Notes: generated by a model from the sequence alone, not told the origin. A stretch of DNA of 15,854 nucleotides from JBBQTU01 sp038213005 (GCA_038213005.1 JBBQTU010000080.1:1-15854); one strand, 5' to 3'. Counted from the first letter of the stretch, positions 6,811-14,123 are shown. A program made the numbers and translations.

Positions 6811-7785
6811 TTGCGAGTATCGGTCGCTTTGTGCAGTTTCAATGGCCAGGCATTCATCGAGCAGCAACTCGAGAGCATCGCCGCACAGGAACATCGCCCG
6901 ATCGACATGGTGGTCTGCGACGATGGATCGGCCGACGGTACAGTGGGGGTCGTCCAGCGGTTCGCCGCCCGGCACGCCGACCTGAACGTGCGGCTGGTTT
7001 GCAACTCCACGCAGCTTGGCACGACCCGCAATTTCGAGCAGGCCATCCGCCTTTGCCAGGGCGAGGTCATCTTCCTGAGCGACCAGGATGATGTCTGGAT
7101 GCCCGGCAAGATTCGCCGCCTGCTGCAGGAGATCGACCGCGGCGCCGACCTGGCCTTCAGCAACGCACAAGTCGTCGACCATTCCCTGTCGCCCCTGGGC
7201 TACCAGCTCTGGGATTCCCTGTGGTTTGGCCCCTCCGAGCAGGCCAGCGTGCGCGATGGCGCGGCTCTGGAGGTGTTTCTCAAGCATGTCGTGGCCGCCG
7301 GCGGAACCACCGCTTTCCGCGCAGGCCTCCGCGAGTTGGCATTGCCCATCCCCAACATGCCCGTGGCCCACGACGCCTGGCTGGCTTTGATGGCCGCCGC
7401 CGTCGGCCGCGTGCATATCGTTGACGAGCCGCTGATCTCCTATCGTCTGCATGATGCCAACCAGGTCGGTCTGCGGAAGTTGAGCCTCCGCCAGCAATTT
7501 GAGCAGGCCCGCAAACAGATCGACCGCCGCGCCTTCCGCTACGCGGCCGACCTCCACACCGAAGCCCTGCGCAGGCTGACCAATGGCATTCCGGAGCGTT
7601 ACCACCTCCATGACAACGTGCCTCGCCTGCTTCGCCAGAAGATTCTCCACGCCGAGTCGCGCGATGCTCTGAACGGCTCGGCAGCAAACCGTACCAAAAC
7701 GGTTCTTGGCGAATTGCTCAGTATGCGGTATTTTCGTTATTCATACGGATGGAAGAGCGTTGCCCAGGATCTCTTTTTGAGATGA
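6811..7785 (+). CDS. GT2 family glycosyltransferase (DQDD type), second of a tandem pair
   Basis: This 324-residue GT2 enzyme starts at TTG 6811, four bases after the previous stop. The GGAG at 6800-6803 is a well-placed ribosome site and gives the canonical N-terminus 'MRVSVALCSFNG'. The core motifs are 'VVCDDGSADG' (34-43) and 'SDQDDVW' (90-96), with 'YGWKSVAQDLF' at the C-terminus, as in rhamnosyltransferase-like GT2 proteins. It is clearly paralogous to the gene before it: 'TRNFxQAIxLCQG' and 'xDQDDxW' are shared, as are the C-terminal WKS element and the overall length. This copy keeps the consensus DDGS. The pair probably adds two successive sugars in one glycan. The sugar specificity is unknown. 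Confidence 0.9.
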   Translation: MRVSVALCSFNGQAFIEQQLESIAAQEHRPIDMVVCDDGSADGTVGVVQRFAARHADLNVRLVCNSTQLGTTRNFEQAIRLCQGEVIFLSDQDDVWMPGKIRRLLQEIDRGADLAFSNAQVVDHSLSPLGYQLWDSLWFGPSEQASVRDGAALEVFLKHVVAAGGTTAFRAGLRELALPIPNMPVAHDAWLALMAAAVGRVHIVDEPLISYRLHDANQVGLRKLSLRQQFEQARKQIDRRAFRYAADLHTEALRRLTNGIPERYHLHDNVPRLLRQKILHAESRDALNGSAANRTKTVLGELLSMRYFRYSYGWKSVAQDLFLR

Positions 7786-7798
7786 GGCAGCGCAAAGC

Positions 7799-8668
7799 GT
7801 GGGAATGGAATCACCGGCCGCCACGGCTGACATGGAGCAGATGACTGCACTGTATCGACAACTTGGCCCCATCGCCCAGCCGCAGGACACTGCGGACGTG
7901 CGGCCGCAGGCCGAGACAGGCGATTCCACCGCTTTGACCCCCGTCGCCCACCCGAAGATTCTGCTGATCATCCCGGCCTTCAACGAAGGTGAATCAGTCG
8001 CGAAGCTGGTCTCGCGTCTGCGGCTGGCCGTTCCCGAGGCCGATGTACTGGTCGTCGACGACGGCTCGACCGACGACACCGCGCGCCGGGCCTGCGGCAG
8101 CAGTTACGTTGTCAGCCTCCCCTTCAACCTCGGCATCGGCGGGGCCATGCAGACCGGCTACCGCTTCGCCGAGGTGCATGGCTACGATATCGCCGTCCAG
8201 GTCGACGGAGATGGCCAGCACCGTCCGGGTCAGGTACAGCGACTGGTGCAGCAGTTGATGGACGGCAAGACGGATTTCGTCGTCGGCTCTCGCTTCCTCG
8301 GCGAAGGCCACTACGCTCAGAAGCCCGCCCGCCTCGTCGGCGGATGGCTCCTCCGCTGGATGCTGCGGCAACTCACCGGCCTGCACATCACCGACTGTAC
8401 CAGCGGCTTCCGAGCCGCCAATCGGCGCGTGATCCGTGCCTTCGCCCACTGGTATCCCGAAGACTATCCCGAGCCCGAGGTCATCCTCCTGCTTCACCGC
8501 GCCGGGTATCGCGTTGCCGAGATCGCGGTCACCATGCGACAGCGCAGGCGGGGCCAGTCGAGCATCAGCTATATCGGCGGCCTGTTCTATGTCGTCAAAG
8601 TCGCTACCTGCCTCCTGCTGGACATGGCCCGTCGTCCCTACAACAACGGGAAGGTCGGCGGACTATGA
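7799..8668 (+). CDS. Dolichol-phosphate-mannose-synthase-like GT2 glycosyltransferase
   Basis: This 289-residue GT2 protein has 'LLIIPAFNEGES' (55-66), 'VLVVDDGSTDD' (83-93), metal-binding 'QVDGDGQH' (134-141) and 'DFVVGSRF' (159-166), the pattern of the DPM1/polyprenyl-phosphate glycosyltransferase branch. These enzymes load a sugar on a polyprenyl phosphate carrier or act in glycan assembly. There is no C-terminal pair of membrane helices, so the adjoining DUF2304 protein may supply membrane anchoring. GTG 7799 has GAGG 11 bp upstream (7784-7787); ATG 7805 is an equally possible start. The first 50 or so residues are a Pro/Ala/Gln-rich extension not typical of the family. The stop overlaps the next start (ATGA, 8665-8668). 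Confidence 0.88.
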   Translation: MGMESPAATADMEQMTALYRQLGPIAQPQDTADVRPQAETGDSTALTPVAHPKILLIIPAFNEGESVAKLVSRLRLAVPEADVLVVDDGSTDDTARRACGSSYVVSLPFNLGIGGAMQTGYRFAEVHGYDIAVQVDGDGQHRPGQVQRLVQQLMDGKTDFVVGSRFLGEGHYAQKPARLVGGWLLRWMLRQLTGLHITDCTSGFRAANRRVIRAFAHWYPEDYPEPEVILLLHRAGYRVAEIAVTMRQRRRGQSSISYIGGLFYVVKVATCLLLDMARRPYNNGKVGGL

Positions 8669-9072
8669 GTCACGAGTGGATCAAGTCGCTGATCCTGATC
8701 GCATTCGGCCTGACGATGTGCGCCATCGCCCTGCGCCGCCTGCGCCTCTATCGCCTCAAGGAACGCTACGCCTTGCTGTTCATCTTTCTCGGAGCGCCCT
8801 TCCTGGTGCTGGCGATCTGGCCGGCCGCCGTGGGCAAACTCTCCCAAGTCCTGCACATTCAATACAACACCTTCAGCCTCCTCTGCGTCACTGCGTTCCT
8901 GCTGCTGATGGTCTTTGAACTGCTCACCATCGTCAGCATCCAGGACCGCAAGATTAGCACGCTCTCGCAGGTCGTCGGCATCCTCATGGAGAAACAGGGA
9001 CTCACCTCCGCCGACCTTCCCCACGGCAAACAATCGCCCCCGGTCCCGGCCGACTCTCAGCAGATACCCTGA
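8665..9072 (+). CDS. DUF2304 family small membrane protein
   Basis: This 135-residue protein has three predicted membrane segments (about 7-23, 36-54 and 68-90), followed by a short cytoplasmic tail with 'IQDRKISTLSQVVGILMEK' and a Pro-rich end. This matches the DUF2304 pattern, including the charged loop 'RRLRLYRLKERYALLF' between the first two helices. DUF2304 genes commonly follow a DPM1-like GT2 gene, and here the ATG is inside the stop of that gene. The likely role is a membrane partner of the preceding glycosyltransferase; the biochemical function is unknown. The next gene follows after 2 bp. Confidence 0.85.
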   Translation: MSHEWIKSLILIAFGLTMCAIALRRLRLYRLKERYALLFIFLGAPFLVLAIWPAAVGKLSQVLHIQYNTFSLLCVTAFLLLMVFELLTIVSIQDRKISTLSQVVGILMEKQGLTSADLPHGKQSPPVPADSQQIP

Positions 9073-9074
9073 CA

Positions 9075-10214
9075 ATGCCGTGCAACCCCCACGAGCTGGC
9101 CGTCCTCATCGTCTGCTATAACGGGCGTGAGTTCCTGCCAGAATGCCTGACTACCCTCTTTGCCTCTCCTGACGCCCCGCCGCCCCAGCAGGTCATCATC
9201 GTCGACAATGCCTCGACCGACCAAAGCCTCCAATGGCTTGAGGATGCGGCAACCGGCCACCACGCTGCTCGGGGCAACCTGTCATCACAAGATACCTCTG
9301 ACTCCGTGGATGCCCCCAAGCTCGGCATCACCGTCCTCCGGTCCTCTGCCAATCTCGGTTTCGCCGGCGGCAACAACCTGGGTTTTCGCGAAATCCGATC
9401 GCGATTTCCTCACGTGAAATATGTGGCTCTGCTCAATCAGGACACCTGCGTCGCCCCCGGCTGGCTCGCGGCTCTCGCCCGCACACTCGACGACGCCCCC
9501 GATGCCGCAGCCGCGCAGGCAAAGCTCATGCTCCACCCCGAGATCACACGCTTCAACTCCGCCGGCAACTGGTCGCATTTCCTGGGCTTTGGATTCGTCA
9601 GTGCGTTTAACGAGTTCGACACCGGCCAGTTCGATCGCATCCGCGACCTCGATTTCCCTTCCGGCGCCGCCATGATGGTCCGGATTGCCGACATCGCCGA
9701 CAACGAGGATCTCTTCGACCCCACCTTCGGCAGCTATCTGGAGGATGCCGAATTGGGCTGGCGTCTGCGCCTGCGTGGCAGGCGCATCCTCTTCGCCCCC
9801 GCCAGCGTCGTCTACCACAAATACACCTTCGCCCAGAATCCCCGCTTCTACGAAAACCTTGAGCGTAATCGCTGGTTTCTTCTGCTCACCTGCTACCGCC
9901 TGCGCACGCTGCTGGTGCTCCTGCCCGCCATCATCCTGATGGAGGGCGGCCTGATTCTCTTCTTCGCCGCCAGGGGCATGCTCGGCGTCAAGGTCCGCGC
10001 CATGGGCTCGATCTTCGATCAGAAACACCGCAGCCATCTGGCCGCACGGCGCCACGCCATTCAGACATCTCGCACCATCTCCGACCGCGAACTGCTCGCA
10101 CACGTCGGCGCCAGGATCGATTTCCCACACATCCGCAACCCCCTGCTGGACGCCGTCGGCAACCCGCTGCTGGAGATCTACTGGTCTCTGGCCCGGCGAC
10201 TCATCTTCTGGTGA
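9075..10214 (+). CDS. Rhamnosyltransferase-like GT2 glycosyltransferase
   Basis: This 379-residue enzyme has 'LIVCYNG' (11-17), 'IIVDNASTD' (41-49), 'NLGFAGGNN' (93-101), 'LLNQDT' (119-124, where NPD is more usual), 'FPSGAAMMVR' (194-203) and 'YLEDAELGWRLRL' (221-233). These are the WbbL/RfbF-like GT2 signatures of dTDP-rhamnosyl transferases. A hydrophobic stretch (about 268-300) near the C-terminus probably binds the membrane. There is a Ser/Asp-rich insertion at residues 60-82. It starts 2 bp after the DUF2304 stop and closes the glycan operon. The acceptor is probably a lipid-linked oligosaccharide; the rhamnose donor is inferred from the subfamily only. Confidence 0.88.
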   Translation: MPCNPHELAVLIVCYNGREFLPECLTTLFASPDAPPPQQVIIVDNASTDQSLQWLEDAATGHHAARGNLSSQDTSDSVDAPKLGITVLRSSANLGFAGGNNLGFREIRSRFPHVKYVALLNQDTCVAPGWLAALARTLDDAPDAAAAQAKLMLHPEITRFNSAGNWSHFLGFGFVSAFNEFDTGQFDRIRDLDFPSGAAMMVRIADIADNEDLFDPTFGSYLEDAELGWRLRLRGRRILFAPASVVYHKYTFAQNPRFYENLERNRWFLLLTCYRLRTLLVLLPAIILMEGGLILFFAARGMLGVKVRAMGSIFDQKHRSHLAARRHAIQTSRTISDRELLAHVGARIDFPHIRNPLLDAVGNPLLEIYWSLARRLIFW

Positions 10215-10324
10215 GCCTGCCACCGCCCGACACGCCGCCCGGCCCCAGCCGCGCCTTGCCGCCGCGAAAAAAAAACGACAAAAAAGCTTGACCTTGCCCG
10301 CAAAACAAGACACAACCTAACACT

Positions 10325-11392
10325 ATGCTGAGGTTCCGATGTCCCAAGTGCGGCCAAACCTACCAGGGCAACGACTATCTCGTCGGGGCTGAGTTCAAAT
10401 GTACGCACTGCAATGCGGCCTTCGCAGTGCCCGACCCGTCCGCTGCTCCGTGGACCATCCCGAGCGGCCTGTTCTTTGGCTTCGTCGGCATCTCGGCCGC
10501 GATTCTTCTGGCCAGCATCCTCACGATCCTGCTGGGCGGCCCGAAATCCGCCACGACGGACTCACGAGTTGCCAGCAGTTCATCCGGAAACGGCGTCGTT
10601 CACGAAACTCACCCGGCGCCAGAGCCCGTCAAACCGCCTGAAGCCCCGACTCCCGTCCCGCCCGCGCCGGACACGCCTGCAGTCACCGCGCCGCCTGCAC
10701 CGCAACCCCCCATCGCGATCCCCGCACCGCAAACGCCTGTGGTCGCGGTGCCCCCTGCCCCCGAACCCCCCGCGCCGCAAACGCCTGTAGTCGTCGTACC
10801 CCCCGCCCCCGAGCCGCCCGCAGCCACCCCGCCATCCGCCTCGGTATTGCAGGTGATCATCCCCAAAGGTGCCAAGGGTTGGCACTACCTCGCCCCCGCC
10901 ACCGCCACCGACCCCGGCGTCGGCCCAACGTTCATGCGACCGAGTTTCGTCGAAAAGGTCTGGGCAAAACCCGCCACCGCCGCGCCTATGGGATATGGCC
11001 AGACCGATCGACCCGGACTGGTTCAGACGAAAATCGCCGACCCCGGCCTCGGTAACCGATACACCGTCTACTTCCGCAACACTTTCAACATCCCCGACAA
11101 ATCCGCGTTTGGCAAACTCACCATTGAGCTCTGCCGCGACGACGGCGCGATCGTCTACCTCAACGGCACGGAACTCAAACGCGACAACATGCCCGCCGGC
11201 GATGTCAACTTCACCACTCCCGCCTCCGTCGCTGTTGGTGACGATGACGAGGCAGCCTATTTCACCTATAGCGGCCTGGATAACCTCCTGGTCGACGGCG
11301 CCAACATCCTGGCCGTCGAGATCCATCAGAGCTCGCCCACGAGCACCGACCTGAGCTTTGATATGTCGCTGTCAGGAATGCACACCCCTTAG
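10325..11392 (+). CDS. Zinc-ribbon, single-TM, Pro-rich protein with C-terminal beta-sandwich domain
   Basis: This 355-residue protein has four parts. The first is a zinc ribbon with C6-x2-C9 and C26-x2-C29 ('RCPKCGQTYQG', 'FKCTHCNAAF'). Next is one membrane helix (about 48-71), then a Pro/Ala/Val-rich linker (97-170) with two exact-length 16-residue repeats, then a beta-rich domain (about 175-352) with 'RDDGAIVYLNGTEL' and 'ILAVEIHQSS'. The last domain is common in Planctomycetota and Verrucomicrobiota exported proteins and looks like a galactose-binding-type sandwich. The zinc ribbon should stay in the cytoplasm with the beta domain outside; Pro-rich linkers span the cell envelope in other systems. 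Homologues often start 'MxFxCPxCGxxY', supporting ATG 10325. No specific function is known to me. It lies 110 bp after the glycan operon and ends 12 bp before the convergent LuxR gene. Confidence 0.8.
   Translation: MLRFRCPKCGQTYQGNDYLVGAEFKCTHCNAAFAVPDPSAAPWTIPSGLFFGFVGISAAILLASILTILLGGPKSATTDSRVASSSSGNGVVHETHPAPEPVKPPEAPTPVPPAPDTPAVTAPPAPQPPIAIPAPQTPVVAVPPAPEPPAPQTPVVVVPPAPEPPAATPPSASVLQVIIPKGAKGWHYLAPATATDPGVGPTFMRPSFVEKVWAKPATAAPMGYGQTDRPGLVQTKIADPGLGNRYTVYFRNTFNIPDKSAFGKLTIELCRDDGAIVYLNGTELKRDNMPAGDVNFTTPASVAVGDDDEAAYFTYSGLDNLLVDGANILAVEIHQSSPTSTDLSFDMSLSGMHTP
10724..10819 (+). repeat. Two 48-bp in-frame direct repeats coding the Pro-rich linker
   Basis: Residues 134-149 and 150-165 are two 16-residue units (APQTPVVxVPPAPEPP) differing at one position. 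The DNA copies differ mainly at third positions, so the duplication is not very recent or protein sequence is selected. It probably sets linker length. Confidence 0.75.
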
Positions 11393-11404
11393 CCCATGCC
11401 GACC

Positions 11405-12397
11405 TCACTGCCCTTCCTGGTGTTCCATGGGTGCCGCGTCGGCCACTGCCCCCGATACCTGGGCCGTGCGCAGATAGGTCACGAGATTGACCTTCTTGTT
11501 TTGTAATTCCAGCTTTCGGCGGATGTTCTCGCGGTGGCGCCGGATGGTGGCCGACGTGATACAGCGGATCTGGGCAATCTCCTTGGTCGACAAGCCGTTT
11601 CGGATCATCGCAGTGATCGCGATCTCTGTGGGCGTCAGTTCCGCATGCTCCCGCACAAGCTGCGTCAGAAACGGCGAGCAGACGTCCTGAAGGCTCTGAC
11701 GCAGCAGCGTGACGTAAGCCTTCTGCCGGCCGGCCACGGCCAGTTCAAGTTCGCAGACCACAGGCATGACGATCCGCCGGATGTTCTCCACGATCGCCGC
11801 GCTGGCTTCTCGCTTCTCCTCCTCAACGCGGCGCAGGACGTTCCTCAGAGTGATGTTTGTTTCTTCGCCCACCCGATGCTGATTCCGCAGAAACTGATGC
11901 GCTTCCCGCAGATCCTTCAGCATCTGCATGTGTGACAAATCCCGCCCAACGCGTTCGGCCACTGCGTGCAGCAACGAGTGCTCCTCAGCCAGAAACACCT
12001 CGCCGCCATTCAGTGCAACGCCCTTGCGATAGATGACCTCAACAACCCCCACGACCTTGTCACTCATGCGAATGTCCTGCGACATGCGCCACGATGAGGT
12101 GCGAGAGGGCCCACAGTGATACTCCCGCCCATCGCAGGTGAGCCGGGCCGAGGCATATTCCGGATAGTGCCAGGCCCGAGGCAAACACTCCACCACCCCC
12201 TGCAGAAATGGCTCGACGAATCCGAAGTGCCGCTCACTGAGGTTCGACACGGTGTATAGGCACTGCAATTCCTTCACGCGTTCGTGTAGCGCGTCCTCCG
12301 TAGCCGACCCTGCCGGGGCAGATCCGACCGGTCGCAATGCCTTCGCGGCGACGGGTATTGGCAATAGACGACGCTGGCGATACTGTCTGGCAGGCAT
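11405..12397 (-). CDS. LuxR-type transcriptional regulator with GAF/PAS-like sensor region
   Basis: This protein of about 330 residues is on the minus strand. The C-terminal 254-309 is a LuxR/GerE helix-turn-helix: 'LTPTEIAITAMIRNGLSTK', then 'IRRHRENIRRKL' and 'NKKVNLVTYL'. Residues about 34-155 ('LHERVKELQCLYTVSNL' ... 'LPRAWHYPEYASARL' ... 'VVGVVEVIYRKG' ... 'LLHAVAERVGR') match a GAF-like sensory module also seen before histidine kinases. A helical linker (about 180-250, 'RRVEEEKREASAAIVENIRR') joins them. There is no receiver domain or membrane segment, so the signal is probably cytoplasmic and unphosphorylated. I prefer ATG 12397, preceded by GAGGG; GTG 12433 would add 12 residues. It diverges from gdhA across an AT-rich spacer and may regulate gdhA or itself. 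It converges with the zinc-ribbon gene. Confidence 0.88.
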   Translation of the reverse strand: MPARQYRQRRLLPIPVAAKALRPVGSAPAGSATEDALHERVKELQCLYTVSNLSERHFGFVEPFLQGVVECLPRAWHYPEYASARLTCDGREYHCGPSRTSSWRMSQDIRMSDKVVGVVEVIYRKGVALNGGEVFLAEEHSLLHAVAERVGRDLSHMQMLKDLREAHQFLRNQHRVGEETNITLRNVLRRVEEEKREASAAIVENIRRIVMPVVCELELAVAGRQKAYVTLLRQSLQDVCSPFLTQLVREHAELTPTEIAITAMIRNGLSTKEIAQIRCITSATIRRHRENIRRKLELQNKKVNLVTYLRTAQVSGAVADAAPMEHQEGQ

Positions 12398-12478
12398 CAG
12401 GCCCTCGACTTTCGCAACCGGCGACCAAACCACTATTTACACATAACCTCTACCATGTCTATGTGCTATTTATGGGCT

Positions 12479-12508
12479 TTAGACCATATTCTACACATCT
12501 TCTATAGG
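12479..12508 (+). promoter_or_regulatory. Candidate gdhA promoter (TTAGAC-N18-TATAGG)
   Basis: TTAGAC (12479-12484) and TATAGG (12503-12508) are 18 bp apart in the AT-rich divergent spacer, each matching 4 of 6 consensus bases. The -10 overlaps the first CTATAGGC repeat, so a factor binding that repeat would compete with polymerase. The LuxR gene promoter must lie in the same spacer on the other strand, but I cannot place it. Confidence 0.35.
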
Positions 12509-12540
12509 CAATCAATAGGCCTCGATTGCGCACTATAGGC
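12502..12540. promoter_or_regulatory. Three CTATAGGC-like direct repeats, possible operator array
   Basis: CTATAGGC at 12502-12509, CAATAGGC at 12513-12520 and CTATAGGC at 12533-12540 are offset by 11 and 20 bp, about one and two helical turns. An inverted pair CAATC (12509-12513) and GATTG (12524-12528) lies among them. Position between divergent luxR and gdhA suggests regulator sites. Confidence 0.45.
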
Positions 12541-12658
12541 CATTGTCAGCCCCAGCCGCAAGCCTAGACTGCCAACTCGAATCGTCACCCTGCATTCATG
12601 GTGAGTCGCGGGGCCCGATTTTTTTTTACGGAAAGGGTCGTTATGCCGCTGACAATGG
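12540..12658 (+). promoter_or_regulatory. 11-bp inverted repeat linking gdhA leader to its first codons
   Basis: CCATTGTCAGC (12540-12550) is perfectly complementary to GCTGACAATGG (12648-12658), which covers codons 2-6 of gdhA. In mRNA the pairing would close a loop of 97 nt holding the ribosome site, a T9 run (12619-12627) and the start codon. It may modulate translation; no proof. Confidence 0.45.
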
Positions 12659-14019
12659 AAGACCGCCCGCTCGCCGCCGCCACTGACGTGGATGCCTTCA
12701 TGCTCCACCTGATCCAGCAGACACCGGGTGAAAGCGTGTTTCATCAGGCCGTCCATGAGGTCGTCCAGACCCTGCTGCCGGTCGTGCAGGGCAATCCCGT
12801 CTACCGCAAGAACAAGATTCTTGAGCGGATGGTAGTGCCCGACCGTGTCATCACCTTCCGCGTCTGCTGGACCGACGACCGCAATGAGATCCAGGTCAAC
12901 CGCGGCTACCGCGTCCAGATGAACGCTGCCATCGGGCCTTATAAGGGCGGCCTCCGCTTCCACCCGTCAGTGACGCTGGGTGTACTCAAATTCCTGGCCT
13001 TTGAGCAGGTCTTCAAGAACAGTCTCACCACCCTTCCCATGGGCGGCGCCAAGGGCGGCTCAGACTTCAATCCACATGGCAAGAGCGACAATGAGGTCAT
13101 GCGCTTCTGTCAGGCTTTCATGAGCGAACTCTACCGCTATATTGGCCCGGACATTGACGTGCCGGCCGGCGATATCGGAGTCGGCGGCCGGGAGATCGGC
13201 TTCCTGTTTGGCCAGTACCGAAAGCTCACGCAGCGATTCAATGGCGTGCTCACCGGCAAGGGAGCCAACTGGGGCGGCTCCAACCTCCGTCCAGAGGCCA
13301 CCGGATACGGCGCGGTGTATTTCGCGGCCGAGATGCTCGGCACCCGCGGGCAGGAAATCAAAGGCAAGCGAGCCACAGTCTCGGGGTCCGGGAATGTCGC
13401 CCAATACACCGTCGAGAAACTCAACCAGATGGGCGCAACCGTCGTCACCATGTCCGACTCCGATGGGACCATCGTCGATCTCGATGGCATCAACCCCGAT
13501 AAGCTCGCCTGGATCATGGAATTGAAGAACGTGCGGCGTGGCCGCATTCGCGAATATGCCGACAAATACCCCAGCGGCAAGTTCCACCAGGGCGAGCGTC
13601 CCTGGATGGTGCCATGCGAATTGGCATTCCCCTCAGCCACGCAAAACGAGGTCGATGCCGATGATGCCAGCAAGCTGGTTGCCAACGGCTGCATCTGCGT
13701 CAGTGAGGGCGCCAACATGCCATCGACGCCGGAAGCCATCGAGCATTTCCTGGCGAGCAAGATCCTCTATGGGCCGGGCAAGGCCGCCAACGCCGGCGGC
13801 GTCTCGGTGTCAGGACTGGAAATGACACAGAATGCCGGCTGCATGCGACGCTCACGCGACGATGTCGATGCACAACTGCTTCGCATCATGAAGTCCATTC
13901 ACGCCAATTGCGTGCAGCACGGCACTGAGTCCTATGGCTTCGTCAACTACCTCCGCGGCGCCAATGTCGCCGGCTTCCTCAAGGTCGCCGACGCGATGGT
14001 CCAGCAGGGCGTGCTCTAG
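12643..14019 (+). CDS. gdhA: NADP-type glutamate dehydrogenase
   Basis: This 458-residue enzyme matches the E. coli GdhA class (447 residues) along its full length. It interconverts 2-oxoglutarate plus ammonium and glutamate, a main entry point of nitrogen. Motifs are 'IGPYKGGLRFHPSV' (97-110), 'PMGGAKGGSDF' with the catalytic Lys K137, 'DVPAGDIGVGGREIG', Rossmann 'SGSGNVAQY' (247-255) and 'SDSDGT' after the second strand. The C-terminus 'GFLKVADAMVQQGVL' is nearly that of E. coli. NADP preference follows from the subfamily. ATG 12643 is chosen because GGAAAGGG (12630-12637) sits 5 bp upstream and the family begins near here; ATG 12598 would add 15 residues across a T9 run. It is probably transcribed alone, with hairpins right after the stop. 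The divergent LuxR gene is the likely local regulator. Confidence 0.97.
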   Translation: MPLTMEDRPLAAATDVDAFMLHLIQQTPGESVFHQAVHEVVQTLLPVVQGNPVYRKNKILERMVVPDRVITFRVCWTDDRNEIQVNRGYRVQMNAAIGPYKGGLRFHPSVTLGVLKFLAFEQVFKNSLTTLPMGGAKGGSDFNPHGKSDNEVMRFCQAFMSELYRYIGPDIDVPAGDIGVGGREIGFLFGQYRKLTQRFNGVLTGKGANWGGSNLRPEATGYGAVYFAAEMLGTRGQEIKGKRATVSGSGNVAQYTVEKLNQMGATVVTMSDSDGTIVDLDGINPDKLAWIMELKNVRRGRIREYADKYPSGKFHQGERPWMVPCELAFPSATQNEVDADDASKLVANGCICVSEGANMPSTPEAIEHFLASKILYGPGKAANAGGVSVSGLEMTQNAGCMRRSRDDVDAQLLRIMKSIHANCVQHGTESYGFVNYLRGANVAGFLKVADAMVQQGVL

Positions 14020-14023
14020 TCAC

Positions 14024-14049
14024 GCCGGCGATGATCCTTCATCGTCGGC
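14024..14049 (+). terminator. Strong hairpin directly after gdhA, likely transcript end or stabiliser
   Basis: The arms 14024-14034 and 14039-14049 (GCCGGCGATGA and TCATCGTCGGC) form an 11-bp stem with one G-U pair and a 4-nt TCCT loop, starting 4 bp after the stop. No T-run follows, so it is a non-canonical terminator or 3' stabilising stem. Confidence 0.55.
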
Positions 14050-14053
14050 CTCA

Positions 14054-14123
14054 GTCTGACCCTTTCGGTTCGCGTGGCCAGGTTGGAACTCCAACCTGGC
14101 CACGTCCCGTATGCAGGTCAGAC
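14054..14123. repeat. Nested inverted repeats with a 14-bp perfect hairpin core
   Basis: The core arms 14073-14086 (CGTGGCCAGGTTGG) and 14091-14104 (CCAACCTGGCCACG) pair perfectly around AACT. An outer pair, GTCTGACC (14054-14061) and GGTCAGAC (14116-14123), flanks it. With no T-run it may be a bidirectional terminator-like or REP-like element between gdhA and the acyltransferase gene. Confidence 0.65.

Noticed and set aside
6364..7650. 428-codon minus-strand frame opposite the glycosyltransferases
   Set aside because: Caused by high GC and codon bias; no recognisable motif, and it overlaps two well-supported GT2 genes.
9285..10313. 342-codon minus-strand frame
   Set aside because: Shadow of the rhamnosyltransferase-like gene; low-complexity Gly/Ala/Glu content.
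10288..10316. TTGACC as a promoter for the zinc-ribbon gene
   Set aside because: No reasonable -10 (only CACAAC) is found at 17 bp spacing.
12619..12627. T9 run as a phase-variation tract
   Set aside because: It lies upstream of the preferred start, so slippage would not shift the reading frame; an effect on leader structure is possible but unsupported.
12598..12642. Upstream ATG for gdhA
   Set aside because: It would translate the T9 run into FFF and add 15 residues with no counterpart in E. coli GdhA; ATG 12643 has a good ribosome site.
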